Source: Candidatus Izemoplasmatales bacterium
GTDB taxonomy: Bacteria; Bacillota_I; Bacilli_A; Izemoplasmatales; Hujiaoplasmataceae
Direction: 5' to 3'
Assembly (NCBI GenBank): GCA_028699855.1
Contig: JAQVTV010000085.1
Span: forward strand, 1-5,330
Length of the DNA stretch: 5,330 bases
Positions 1 through 5,330 of the stretch are shown here, piece by piece. The position numbers and the translations under genes were made by a program. How positions within the stretch are numbered: the stretch's first letter is position 1; the number at the start of each line of letters is the position of its first letter. The notes beneath the pieces were generated by a model that was not told the origin of the DNA, did not search any database, and was given only the letters and a program-made list of their open reading frames with translations.

Positions 1-384
1 CATCAAACCGAATTCCACGAACATCATGACGGCATAGCTCACAACATAGAAAATCAAAACCTTTGAAATCGAGAATTTCCAGCTCCTAAGAGGTTTAGGC
101 ATCACGAACACAAGAGCAACAGCGAGCGTCATCACTGCCAAGGCATGGGAGAGTCGCGTCAGAAAAGTGGCTTGATAGATGAAGAGATACATCACGGATA
201 TCAACAAGTGCGGTATGACAGCTATGTGGCGCCAACGAATATACAGCAACAAGATCAATGGGATACCGACGCTCACGAATGATGAGATTCCGAAAAAACC
301 GAAGCGTGCGATGATGAAATCGATGATGATTGCGAGCAATGTGAAGATGGACATATCGATGATCATCAACTTTCGTATTGTCAA
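1..384 (-). CDS. Polytopic membrane protein of unknown function, N-terminal part (runs off left edge)
   Basis: The minus strand is open from position 420 to the window edge and encodes a very hydrophobic protein. I place the start at a TTG (384-382) because GAGGGAG lies 8 nt upstream. The ATG codons at 366-364 and 354-352 are alternatives but lack a good ribosome binding site. The visible 128 residues begin MTIRKLMIIDMSIF and contain about five membrane segments, near residues 8-27, 33-49, 53-70, 78-95 and 106-125. Basic loops lie between them (RWRH at 50-53, KPLRSWK at 97-103). There is no cleavable signal peptide. The short-helix, small-protein layout is reminiscent of S components of ECF vitamin transporters, but I see no diagnostic motif, so no function is assigned. 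The gene is divergent from the pectin methylesterase gene, with about 50 bp between start codons. High confidence that it is coding, low confidence on family. Confidence 0.72.
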   Translation of the reverse strand, partial: MTIRKLMIIDMSIFTLLAIIIDFIIARFGFFGISSFVSVGIPLILLLYIRWRHIAVIPHLLISVMYLFIYQATFLTRLSHALAVMTLAVALVFVMPKPLRSWKFSISKVLIFYVVSYAVMMFVEFGLM

Positions 385-406
385 AGTCTCATCTCCCTCA
401 TATAAT
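378..406 (+). promoter_or_regulatory. Sigma-A promoter of the pectin methylesterase gene
   Basis: The -35 box TTGTCA (378-383, one mismatch to TTGACA) is separated by exactly 17 bp from a perfect -10 box TATAAT (401-406). Transcription should begin near 413, giving a leader of about 20 nt before the start codon at 435. The promoter rules out a methylesterase start as far upstream as 378. Its -35 box overlaps the TTG start codon of the divergent membrane-protein gene, so the two genes' control regions are tightly interlocked. I see no obvious operator in this short region. Confidence 0.75.
393..399 (-). promoter_or_regulatory. Ribosome binding site deciding the TTG start of the left-edge membrane protein
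   Basis: The minus strand reads GAGGGAG here. An 8-nt gap to TTG at 384-382 makes it well placed for that codon, and it is too far (about 26 nt) from the ATG at 366. This is the reason for preferring the TTG start. Confidence 0.5.
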
Positions 407-422
407 GAAAGTAAAGAAAGCT

Positions 423-428
423 AAGGAG
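423..428 (+). promoter_or_regulatory. Ribosome binding site of the pectin methylesterase gene
   Basis: AAGGAG lies 6 nt before the ATG at 435 and only 3 nt before the adjacent in-frame ATG at 432. The better spacing favours 435 as the start, although the two choices differ by a single Met. Confidence 0.7.
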
Positions 429-434
429 CAAATG

Positions 435-1313
435 ATGAATGTGATCTATTTGAACTGTACCGAATCGATTCAAGCATGTATCGATCGAGCCGACCCCGCG
501 CTACCGCTTCGCATCCACTTGTCCGATGGCGTCTACCGCGAGAAGTTGAGAATCGAACGCCATGATGTCCGGCTGATCGGAGCAGGTCTCGAGACGAAAA
601 TCGTCTATGGCGACTCCGCATTGAAAGTCCATCAGGACGGCTCGGCATATAACACATTCCGCACACCCACCGTGACGATCGTCGGTGATCGGGTCCACAT
701 CAGCCGTCTGACCATCGAAAATGATGCAGGGGATGGTTCGGTGGTGGGTCAAGCGGTGGCACTCGCTGTGTACGGAGACGCATTCGTCATGGATGAGGGT
801 CGATTGATCGGGCATCAAGATACCTTGTTTTTAGGACCGCTTCCTCCGGATTTATGCCAGCGTTACCGGGGGTTTCTCCCTGAAAACGAATTGACCGGCA
901 AACCGATCTTTCCATATTTCTTCTCGGTGGATATCGAAGGCGATGTCGATTTCATTTTCGGCGGAGCCTCTGCCCTATTCGAGCACTGTCATATCATCGC
1001 GCGAAGAAACGGCTATATAGCTGCGCCATCCACCGCGAAAGAAGCCTCCTACGGTTTGATTTTCCATCAGTGCAATATCATCAGCCAGGGTGATGCGGTA
1101 TTTTTGGCCCGTCCTTGGCGGGAACATGGGTGTACGTTCTTCAATGAATGCACTTTTTCGGGAGGATTTCACGAAATGCGTTACCACGATTGGGAGAAAA
1201 CCGAATACCGTTTTTATGAAAATCCCTACGTGAAATCACCCATGTCCCTATTACCATCCAAGGAGAGAAAGGAGGAACTATTACGCTATATCAAAAAGCA
1301 CTACACACGTTAG
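435..1313 (+). CDS. Pectin methylesterase, carbohydrate esterase family 8, apparently cytoplasmic
   Basis: This enzyme hydrolyses methyl esters of galacturonate residues in pectin or pectic oligosaccharides, releasing methanol and free carboxylates. The 292-residue product has the CE8 signature blocks in order: GVYREKL (32-38), GQAVAL (105-110), GHQDTLF (126-132), GDVDFIFG (169-176) and ARPWRE (225-230). By family knowledge, the Asp pair at 129 and 172 and Arg226 correspond to the acid/base, nucleophile and substrate-binding residues, and Gln106 to the oxyanion-site Gln. All are present, so the protein should be active. The arginine block reads LARPW instead of the usual LGRPW. The N-terminus (MNVIYLNCTESIQ) enters the beta-helix directly with no signal peptide or lipobox, so I infer that it acts in the cytoplasm on imported methylated oligogalacturonides. 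It has its own strong promoter and is convergent with uxaC. Start ATG 435 is chosen by the AAGGAG spacing; 432 is possible. Confidence 0.93.
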   Translation: MNVIYLNCTESIQACIDRADPALPLRIHLSDGVYREKLRIERHDVRLIGAGLETKIVYGDSALKVHQDGSAYNTFRTPTVTIVGDRVHISRLTIENDAGDGSVVGQAVALAVYGDAFVMDEGRLIGHQDTLFLGPLPPDLCQRYRGFLPENELTGKPIFPYFFSVDIEGDVDFIFGGASALFEHCHIIARRNGYIAAPSTAKEASYGLIFHQCNIISQGDAVFLARPWREHGCTFFNECTFSGGFHEMRYHDWEKTEYRFYENPYVKSPMSLLPSKERKEELLRYIKKHYTR

Positions 1314-1318
1314 AACAA

Positions 1319-2713
1319 TTAAAATCCAAGATAGTGTTTGGCGTTGTGATAACAGATGTTCTCGACCATTTTCCCAAGCAGGTCGATATCTTCGGGAAAT
1401 AATCCCAACGCGACTTCTTCACCGATATGGTTCGCGAGCGCGCGTCGGAAGTACTCATGACGTGGATACGACAGGAAACTTCGTGAATCTGTCAGCATCC
1501 CGATGAACCGCGCCAATAAACCATTGTTTCCCAAGGCGCGGAAATGTTTTTTCATCCCGTCTTTCGTATCGAGAAACCACCATGGAGAACCGAACTGAAT
1601 TTTTCCGGGAATGTTCTCGCCTTGGAAAGCTTGCATCAACGTGATGGCAACCTCGAAGTCACTGGGGTTGAGCGTATATAAAATCGTCTTTGGCAATGAC
1701 TCCGTTTGATCGAGCGAATCCAATAGTTCGGATAATGGTAATGCGATGGCGCTATCATTGATGGCATCATATCCCGTATCCGGACCCAACTTTTCGAACA
1801 TGCGACTGGATACGTTTCTCAATGCTCCGATATGGTATTGTTGGACCCAACCATATTGGTGATACAATTTGCCTAAGAAAACAAGAATATACCCTTTGTA
1901 TTTGCGAATCTCTGAACGGCTGAGGGATTCTTTTCGAAGCGCGCGCTCAAAAATCAGCGCAGTCTCTTCTTCGCTTGTGCGCTCAAAGTTGACAAAATCA
2001 AGCGCATGGTCAGACAGTCGACAGCCATGTTCATGAAAGAACTTCACGCGCTCCTCGAGCGCTTTTTTCAAGTCCATGATGTTGGTGATGGAAAATCCGA
2101 CCACTGCTTGAAGCGCACGAATCCAGTCCACGAAAGTCGACAGTTCGATGTTGATTCCCTTGTCGGGTCGAAATGCCGGTAAAACTTTCGTCTTCATCGT
2201 CTGATCGGCTTGAAGTAACTCATGCCATTTTAGATCATCTGTGGGATCATCAGTCGTGCAAATCGTCTCGACATGAGACAGTTCGATCAACTTCCGCGGC
2301 GTCAAACCGTGAAGTTTTTGGTTGACTTCATCGTATATCTTCTTCGCAGTCTTGGGATTCAACAATTCATTGATACCAAAAAAGCGCTTCAACTCGAAAT
2401 GTGTCCAATGATAGAGGGGGTTGCCAATCAAGATTTCCACGACTTCCGCCCACTTCTCGAACTTCGCGAAATCCGGTTGGGATCCTGTGATATAATCTTC
2501 ACTCACGCCGTTGGCACGCATCAGACGCCATTTGTAATGATCTCCGGACAACCAGACATCCACAATGCTTGAAAACTGTTTATCTTCAAAAATCTCTTGA
2601 GGATCGAGATGACAATGGTAATCGATAATGGGCATTTTTTTGGCGTAATCATGGTATAATCTGCGGCCAAAATCATTATGAAGCATAAAATCATCGTGGA
2701 TAAATGGTTTCAT
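1319..2713 (-). CDS. uxaC: Uronate isomerase (D-glucuronate/D-galacturonate isomerase)
   Basis: UxaC interconverts D-galacturonate with D-tagaturonate and D-glucuronate with D-fructuronate, the first cytoplasmic step of hexuronate catabolism (EC 5.3.1.12). The 464-residue product has normal family length and all family blocks: the metal-binding HCHLDP (33-38), NPLYHWTHFELKRFFG (98-113), CTTDDPTDDLKWH (152-164), SDHALD (234-239), HIGALRN (294-300), WWFLDTKDGM (378-387) and GMLTDSRSFLSYPRHEYFRR (405-424). I chose ATG at 2713-2711 because GGAG (2722-2719) lies 5 nt upstream. The in-frame GTG at 2719 overlaps that ribosome binding site and is unlikely to be the start. It is transcribed from a promoter about 255 nt upstream, beside a catabolite-type operator. 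It converges on the pectin methylesterase gene with 5 bp between stop codons. Identification is very secure. Confidence 0.97.
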   Translation of the reverse strand: MKPFIHDDFMLHNDFGRRLYHDYAKKMPIIDYHCHLDPQEIFEDKQFSSIVDVWLSGDHYKWRLMRANGVSEDYITGSQPDFAKFEKWAEVVEILIGNPLYHWTHFELKRFFGINELLNPKTAKKIYDEVNQKLHGLTPRKLIELSHVETICTTDDPTDDLKWHELLQADQTMKTKVLPAFRPDKGINIELSTFVDWIRALQAVVGFSITNIMDLKKALEERVKFFHEHGCRLSDHALDFVNFERTSEEETALIFERALRKESLSRSEIRKYKGYILVFLGKLYHQYGWVQQYHIGALRNVSSRMFEKLGPDTGYDAINDSAIALPLSELLDSLDQTESLPKTILYTLNPSDFEVAITLMQAFQGENIPGKIQFGSPWWFLDTKDGMKKHFRALGNNGLLARFIGMLTDSRSFLSYPRHEYFRRALANHIGEEVALGLFPEDIDLLGKMVENICYHNAKHYLGF

Positions 2714-2968
2714 AAACACTCCAATCTCTTTTCACACAAAAGCAGTAATCAGACTGAATGCATGAGATTTGTGACAACTAAGATCAACCCACAACATCAG
2801 GGTGATTGACTTATGATCCGCCGGCTATGCAAGCACGTCATGAAGATTGTAGACAAAAGGTCAACTCAATAGATTACGCACCAAAGCCACATCAGATTCA
2901 CTTCTCAAAACAGCATCACACGCATCATATTTATTGTGTGTCTTGTATAATAGACGCTGTTTATTATC
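2714..2968 (-). other. Long untranslated leader of uxaC
   Basis: About 255 nt separate the predicted transcription start near 2968 from the uxaC ATG. I see no convincing protein gene on either strand. The strongest local structure is a 7-bp stem with one bulged base, with arms 2783-2790 and 2800-2806 and a 9-nt loop; it has no following U-run, so it is not an intrinsic terminator. A weaker 5-bp inverted repeat (CACAC/GTGTG) spans 2917-2940. Two tiny minus-strand ORFs of 7 and 8 codons (2928-2905 and 2892-2866) lack clear ribosome binding sites. I recognise no known riboswitch class. The leader may carry regulation or may simply be spacer. Confidence 0.4.
2719..2722 (-). promoter_or_regulatory. 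Ribosome binding site of uxaC
   Basis: The minus strand reads TTGGAGTG, with GGAG at 2722-2719 and 5 nt to the ATG at 2713. It covers the upstream in-frame GTG (2719-2717), which argues against that codon as the start. Confidence 0.65.
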
Positions 2969-2974
2969 AAATAC

Positions 2975-3003
2975 ATTCTATCACGCTTCCCAGATGATGT
3001 CAA
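2975..3003 (-). promoter_or_regulatory. Sigma-A promoter of uxaC
   Basis: Read on the minus strand, a perfect -35 box TTGACA (3003-2998) is followed after exactly 17 bp by TAGAAT (2980-2975, one mismatch to TATAAT). Transcription should begin near 2968. The promoter sits about 40 bp past the stop codon of the MATE gene. uxaC can therefore be expressed independently of the upstream GH105-MATE operon, although read-through is possible because I see no terminator between them. Confidence 0.72.
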
Positions 3004-3010
3004 TACATTT

Positions 3011-3026
3011 TCGGGAACGCTTTCAT
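3011..3026 (-). promoter_or_regulatory. Catabolite-response (cre) or other LacI-family operator upstream of uxaC
   Basis: The minus strand reads ATGAAAGCGTTCCCGA. It fits the 16-bp CcpA cre consensus WTGNAANCGNWNNCWW at every specified position but one (the G at 3012). The half-palindrome around a central CG is typical of LacI-family sites. Its centre is at about -50 relative to the predicted start, just upstream of the -35 box. It could therefore be an activating cre, a roadblock for read-through from the MATE gene, or the site of a pathway-specific LacI-type regulator such as a KdgR/ExuR homologue. Which protein binds is inference. Confidence 0.6.
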
Positions 3027-3043
3027 GATATATTCCAACTTTT

Positions 3044-4456
3044 TTAAGGGTATGAAATGTGGGGCGGATTCATGTGGGAATCCGGCTGAACTCGGTGCTT
3101 CTGATAGAGTCTCAGAACGAAGAACACCGCGATGAGTGCGGTCATCGTGTTGCTGATAAACATCGCATAACCGAGAGCTTCATGTCCGAAGTCGCACGCT
3201 TGAAAAATCCATAAAGCGGGGATCCGGAATACATACAACCGCACCACATTCAACACCAACACGACACGAGGAAGTTTATAACCGATGAAGAACCCGCTGA
3301 TGATGGCGACCATGGCAGAGGTGATGATCGAATAGCGTTCATATCGAAATATATCCGTCAACATTGCGATAAATTCCGTATCTGCGCGGTCCGTAAAGAG
3401 TACCAGGATTTTCGTGAAAGTGAGCGATACTACGATGAAGCCGATCACGGTGATGGCGAAAGAATAGACCTGACTGACACAATAGGTTTTGAATGCACGT
3501 TTCGGATTGCGATTCCCCAGATTTTGACTGACGATACCGGTTTCCGCTTCTTCGAAGACCTGGCCGAGCGTTCCGGCTCCGCTCGAGAGTTTCATCGCCA
3601 ATCCAAAGGTCGCTACGGCCATCGTCCCATACAAAGCCGCAAGGGCGTTCACGGCGACTTTCCCGATACTGAAAAGAAATTTTCCAGCGAATACGGGAAG
3701 CGATAGCACGATGATGTTCTTCACATGTTCGCCTGTGATCATTCCCCGCTGAAACGATATTTTGAGATAATTTCGTTTCGAAAACATGATGCGTATGGCC
3801 ACCATCATCATCAGACTCTGCGCAATCAATGTCGCTAGGGCGACATAGGCCGTACCCAGACCTAAACCGAATGCGAAAATCGCTGTCAAGGCGAGTTTGA
3901 TCATCATTGCGAACACATTCAAGTACAATACCATCATCGTGTTCCCTTTGGCCTTCTCCATACCCATGAAACATGCATTGATCCCGATGATCGCCGTGGT
4001 CACCATCTGGATCACAAAATAACTGAGCCCTTCTGAAATCATCGCATCACTGGCGTTGAGGATGCGTAATATCGGCCGTGCAAATAGCGTTGTGACGATG
4101 ACCACGCTCAAGGAGACCACGAAAGATAGTGCGAGCGTCGTGGTCGCGATCTTCCTTGCCGTTGTGACATCCTTCGCTCCCAAATGACGCGCCACAAGCA
4201 CCATGCCACCCGATGCGATGCCCACGCCGAACGCCGTGACTGCATTTTTGATTTCATCGATGAAAATGATGGAAGCTAGAGCGCTTTTTCCGATACGCGC
4301 AGCCACCATCATGTCAAAAAAACCATAGAAATAATTAAAAAGGGCATATATGGCCAGCGGGGCAGCTAACATAGGTACCACGCGCCATAGATTGCCCTCA
4401 AGGATCAACTTTCTTCTCTGCTCCTCACGCGGAGCGATACCAGTGGAATCAATCAA
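3044..4456 (-). CDS. MATE-family multidrug/Na+ or H+ antiporter-like membrane protein
   Basis: The 470-residue protein fits the 12-helix MATE family (NorM/DinF/VmrA type), which exports small, often cationic, molecules in exchange for Na+ or H+. The two internally related halves are visible. The first has the block VGIASGGMVLVARHLGAKD (78-96) after a helix near 60-75. The second has AETGIVSQNLGNRNPKRAF (304-322) in the same relative place. Hydrophobic helices fill residues 27-450, and the basic C-terminal tail (451-470) should be cytoplasmic. The start is a TTG at 4456 with AAGGGA (4472-4467) 10 nt upstream; another TTG, at residue 17, would give a more typical MATE N-terminus. The gene follows GH105 by 30 bp on the same strand and is probably co-transcribed with it. 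Its substrate is unknown. A role in exporting a toxic pectin-breakdown product or plant phenolic is possible but only inferred. Confidence 0.9.
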   Translation of the reverse strand: MIDSTGIAPREEQRRKLILEGNLWRVVPMLAAPLAIYALFNYFYGFFDMMVAARIGKSALASIIFIDEIKNAVTAFGVGIASGGMVLVARHLGAKDVTTARKIATTTLALSFVVSLSVVIVTTLFARPILRILNASDAMISEGLSYFVIQMVTTAIIGINACFMGMEKAKGNTMMVLYLNVFAMMIKLALTAIFAFGLGLGTAYVALATLIAQSLMMMVAIRIMFSKRNYLKISFQRGMITGEHVKNIIVLSLPVFAGKFLFSIGKVAVNALAALYGTMAVATFGLAMKLSSGAGTLGQVFEEAETGIVSQNLGNRNPKRAFKTYCVSQVYSFAITVIGFIVVSLTFTKILVLFTDRADTEFIAMLTDIFRYERYSIITSAMVAIISGFFIGYKLPRVVLVLNVVRLYVFRIPALWIFQACDFGHEALGYAMFISNTMTALIAVFFVLRLYQKHRVQPDSHMNPPHISYP

Positions 4457-4457
4457 T
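4447..4457 (-). repeat. 4-bp tandem repeat at the start of the MATE gene
   Basis: The minus strand reads ATTGATTGATT, two and three-quarter copies of a 4-bp unit. It includes the TTG start codon (4456-4454). An ATG at 4463-4461 runs into this repeat and stops at TGA (4451-4449) after four codons. With one unit fewer, the same ATG would be in frame with the transporter. Confidence 0.55.
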
Positions 4458-4466
4458 GTTCATAAA

Positions 4467-4472
4467 TCCCTT
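4467..4472 (-). promoter_or_regulatory. Ribosome binding site of the MATE gene
   Basis: AAGGGA on the minus strand lies 10 nt before the TTG at 4456 and only 3 nt before the out-of-frame ATG at 4463. When aligned to the full anti-Shine-Dalgarno sequence, the TTG has the more normal spacing. This supports translation from TTG despite the nearby ATG. Confidence 0.45.
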
Positions 4473-4486
4473 CGTTATATCACGCG

Positions 4487-5330
4487 TTATGTCTTCTGAC
4501 GCATCAATTCTGAATAACAATAAAAATAGGGAGCCAAACCTTTGATTTCGTTGTCGACCACCATTTCGGACAAATAGTATTGGTCCGAACCATCTCGGCG
4601 TTCATTGTCAAGCCCGGCTACTTTGCACGTGCCTCCGAGGATGGTGTGCGCGCCCTCCTGCCTGAGATAGACGTTTTCGATCCCCGAGACGATCTCCCGC
4701 CCTCTATCGGCGTACGCAGAAGCAACCATGCCCAAACGTGAACCCTTCAGCATCGCATAGGCCACCATCGCCGTTCCGCTCGTCTCGAGATAATTTCGTG
4801 GCAAGTCGGGCTTGTCGACGATTTGAAACCACATGTTGTGTTCAGAATGAAGATGGGGCATCATCCCTTCAAGTAACTCGTCAAGGAGTTCCTTGAGCAG
4901 ATTTTTCTGAGGTTGATGCTCAGGTTTTAGACACTCAAAAAGCTCGACGAGCGCCATCGCGAACCAACCGACGGATCTGCTCCAAACATTGGGCGAACGA
5001 CCGCTTTCGGGATCTGCCCATTGCATTTGTCGTCGTTCATCATAGGCGTGCAAATACAATTTGCGCTCCGAGTCAAATAGATATCGACGTACGTTTTCTA
5101 CTTGACGCATCGCATCATGCAGAACGTCATCGTCGTGGTCGCGCAATCCACATTGGACATAGAATATCTGTCCCATGTATATGCCATCCAACCATATTTG
5201 ATAAGGGTACCTCAGTTTGTGCCAAAAACTTCCACTCGCCGTGCGCGGGTGGGTCAAAAGTTGTGTCTTGAGATGCGAAATGGCTTTTTCATAGCGCGGA
5301 TCATCGAAATAATCCGTCGCAAACAAGAGC
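4487..5330 (-). CDS. Unsaturated rhamnogalacturonyl/glucuronyl hydrolase, GH105 family, missing its N-terminus (runs off right edge)
   Basis: GH105 enzymes (YteR/YesR type) hydrolyse the unsaturated uronic acid left at the non-reducing end of oligosaccharides by rhamnogalacturonan or pectate lyases. They hydrate the double bond, releasing a 4-deoxy-uronate. About 280 C-terminal residues are visible, numbered here from the TTG at 5326. The conserved blocks are FWHKLRYPYQIWLDGIYM (34-51), RKLYLHAYDE (88-97), WADPESGRSPNVWSRSVGWF (103-122), LETSGTAMVAYAMLKGSRLG (180-199), GGTCKVAGL (231-239) and RDGSDQYYLSEMVVDNEIKG (244-263). Asp105 in WADP and Asp47 in WLDG match the positions of the essential Asp pair known in the family. 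The TTG at 5326 is an internal Leu codon, because the frame stays open to the edge and family members are about 340-375 residues long. Whether a signal peptide exists cannot be seen. It probably heads or continues an operon with the MATE gene 30 bp downstream. Confidence 0.94.
   Translation of the reverse strand, partial: LLFATDYFDDPRYEKAISHLKTQLLTHPRTASGSFWHKLRYPYQIWLDGIYMGQIFYVQCGLRDHDDDVLHDAMRQVENVRRYLFDSERKLYLHAYDERRQMQWADPESGRSPNVWSRSVGWFAMALVELFECLKPEHQPQKNLLKELLDELLEGMMPHLHSEHNMWFQIVDKPDLPRNYLETSGTAMVAYAMLKGSRLGMVASAYADRGREIVSGIENVYLRQEGAHTILGGTCKVAGLDNERRDGSDQYYLSEMVVDNEIKGLAPYFYCYSELMRQKT

Noticed and set aside
179..424. Plus-strand ORF of 81 codons at the left edge
   Set aside because: It is antisense to the hydrophobic minus-strand gene and has Met/Lys/Ile-rich composition typical of the complement of membrane helices.
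378..434. Upstream ATG at 378 as the methylesterase start, adding 19 residues
   Set aside because: This region contains the promoter (-35 and -10 boxes), so it lies upstream of the predicted transcription start. The AAGGAG site points to 435.
1267..1276. Strong ribosome-binding-site-like AAAGGAGG near the end of the methylesterase gene
   Set aside because: No plus-strand start codon with a downstream ORF follows. It encodes Lys-Glu residues of the C-terminal helix.
2866..2892. Eight-codon minus-strand ORF with two Trp codons in the uxaC leader, reminiscent of an attenuator peptide
   Set aside because: The upstream GAGAAG is a weak ribosome binding site, no terminator/antiterminator pair follows, and Trp control of uronate metabolism has no rationale.
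2917..2940. CACAC/GTGTG inverted repeat resembling a CRP-type operator
   Set aside because: There are only 5 paired bases, with spacing unlike a CRP site, and the locus looks Gram-positive, where CcpA-type control is expected.
2946..2951. Perfect TATAAT on the plus strand
   Set aside because: There is no -35 box 16-18 bp upstream, no correctly spaced extended TG motif, and no plus-strand gene downstream. It looks like chance in AT-rich DNA.
2806..2997. Plus-strand ORF of 63 codons in the gap upstream of uxaC
   Set aside because: It has no ribosome binding site, a low-complexity His/Gln-rich composition and no recognisable family. It overlies the minus-strand uxaC promoter and leader.
3339..3974. 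211-codon minus-strand ORF inside the MATE gene
   Set aside because: It is an alternative frame of the MATE coding sequence. The protein is highly charged with no family features, whereas the MATE frame has clear helices and motifs.

Overview
The window looks like a pectin / uronic-acid utilisation locus from a low-to-mid-GC Gram-positive-type bacterium (Bacillota or a close relative). This assignment rests on strong AGGAG-type ribosome binding sites, sigma-A type promoters close to consensus, a CcpA/LacI-type operator, and the style of the UxaC and GH105 proteins. In the stretches I read, UGG encodes Trp and nothing suggests UGA is recoded. The genus cannot be told from sequence alone, and a gut, rumen or other plant-debris habitat is only an inference.

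Layout, left to right. (1) Bases 1-384, minus strand: N-terminal part of an unidentified polytopic membrane protein that runs off the left edge. (2) Bases 435-1313, plus strand: a family CE8 pectin methylesterase without a signal peptide. A near-consensus promoter drives it and overlaps the start of the divergent membrane-protein gene. (3) Bases 1319-2713, minus strand: uxaC (uronate isomerase), convergent with the esterase, with 5 bp between the stop codons. (4) Bases 2714-3043: a 330-bp non-coding stretch holding a clear minus-strand promoter, a catabolite-response-type operator just upstream of it, and a long leader of about 255 nt before uxaC. (5) Bases 3044-4456, minus strand: a MATE-family multidrug/Na+ antiporter-like protein with a probable TTG start. 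(6) Bases 4487-5330, minus strand: a family GH105 unsaturated-uronyl hydrolase that runs off the right edge.

How the genes may work together. The methylesterase removes methyl groups from (oligo)galacturonides. GH105 cleaves the unsaturated uronyl residue that a pectate or rhamnogalacturonan lyase leaves at the non-reducing end. UxaC takes free D-galacturonate (or D-glucuronate) into the tagaturonate/fructuronate branch. None of the enzymes whose N-terminus is visible has a secretion signal, which fits intracellular processing of imported oligosaccharides. GH105 and the MATE protein are 30 bp apart and probably co-transcribed. uxaC lies downstream on the same strand but has its own promoter. 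The lyases, the sugar importer and the rest of the uronate pathway (uxaB/uxuA/kdgK/kdgA or kduI/kduD) are not in this window.

I did not find a wholly new system. The most unusual points are the MATE transporter inside a pectin operon, the regulated long leader of uxaC, and a 4-bp tandem repeat at the MATE start that puts an upstream ATG out of frame.
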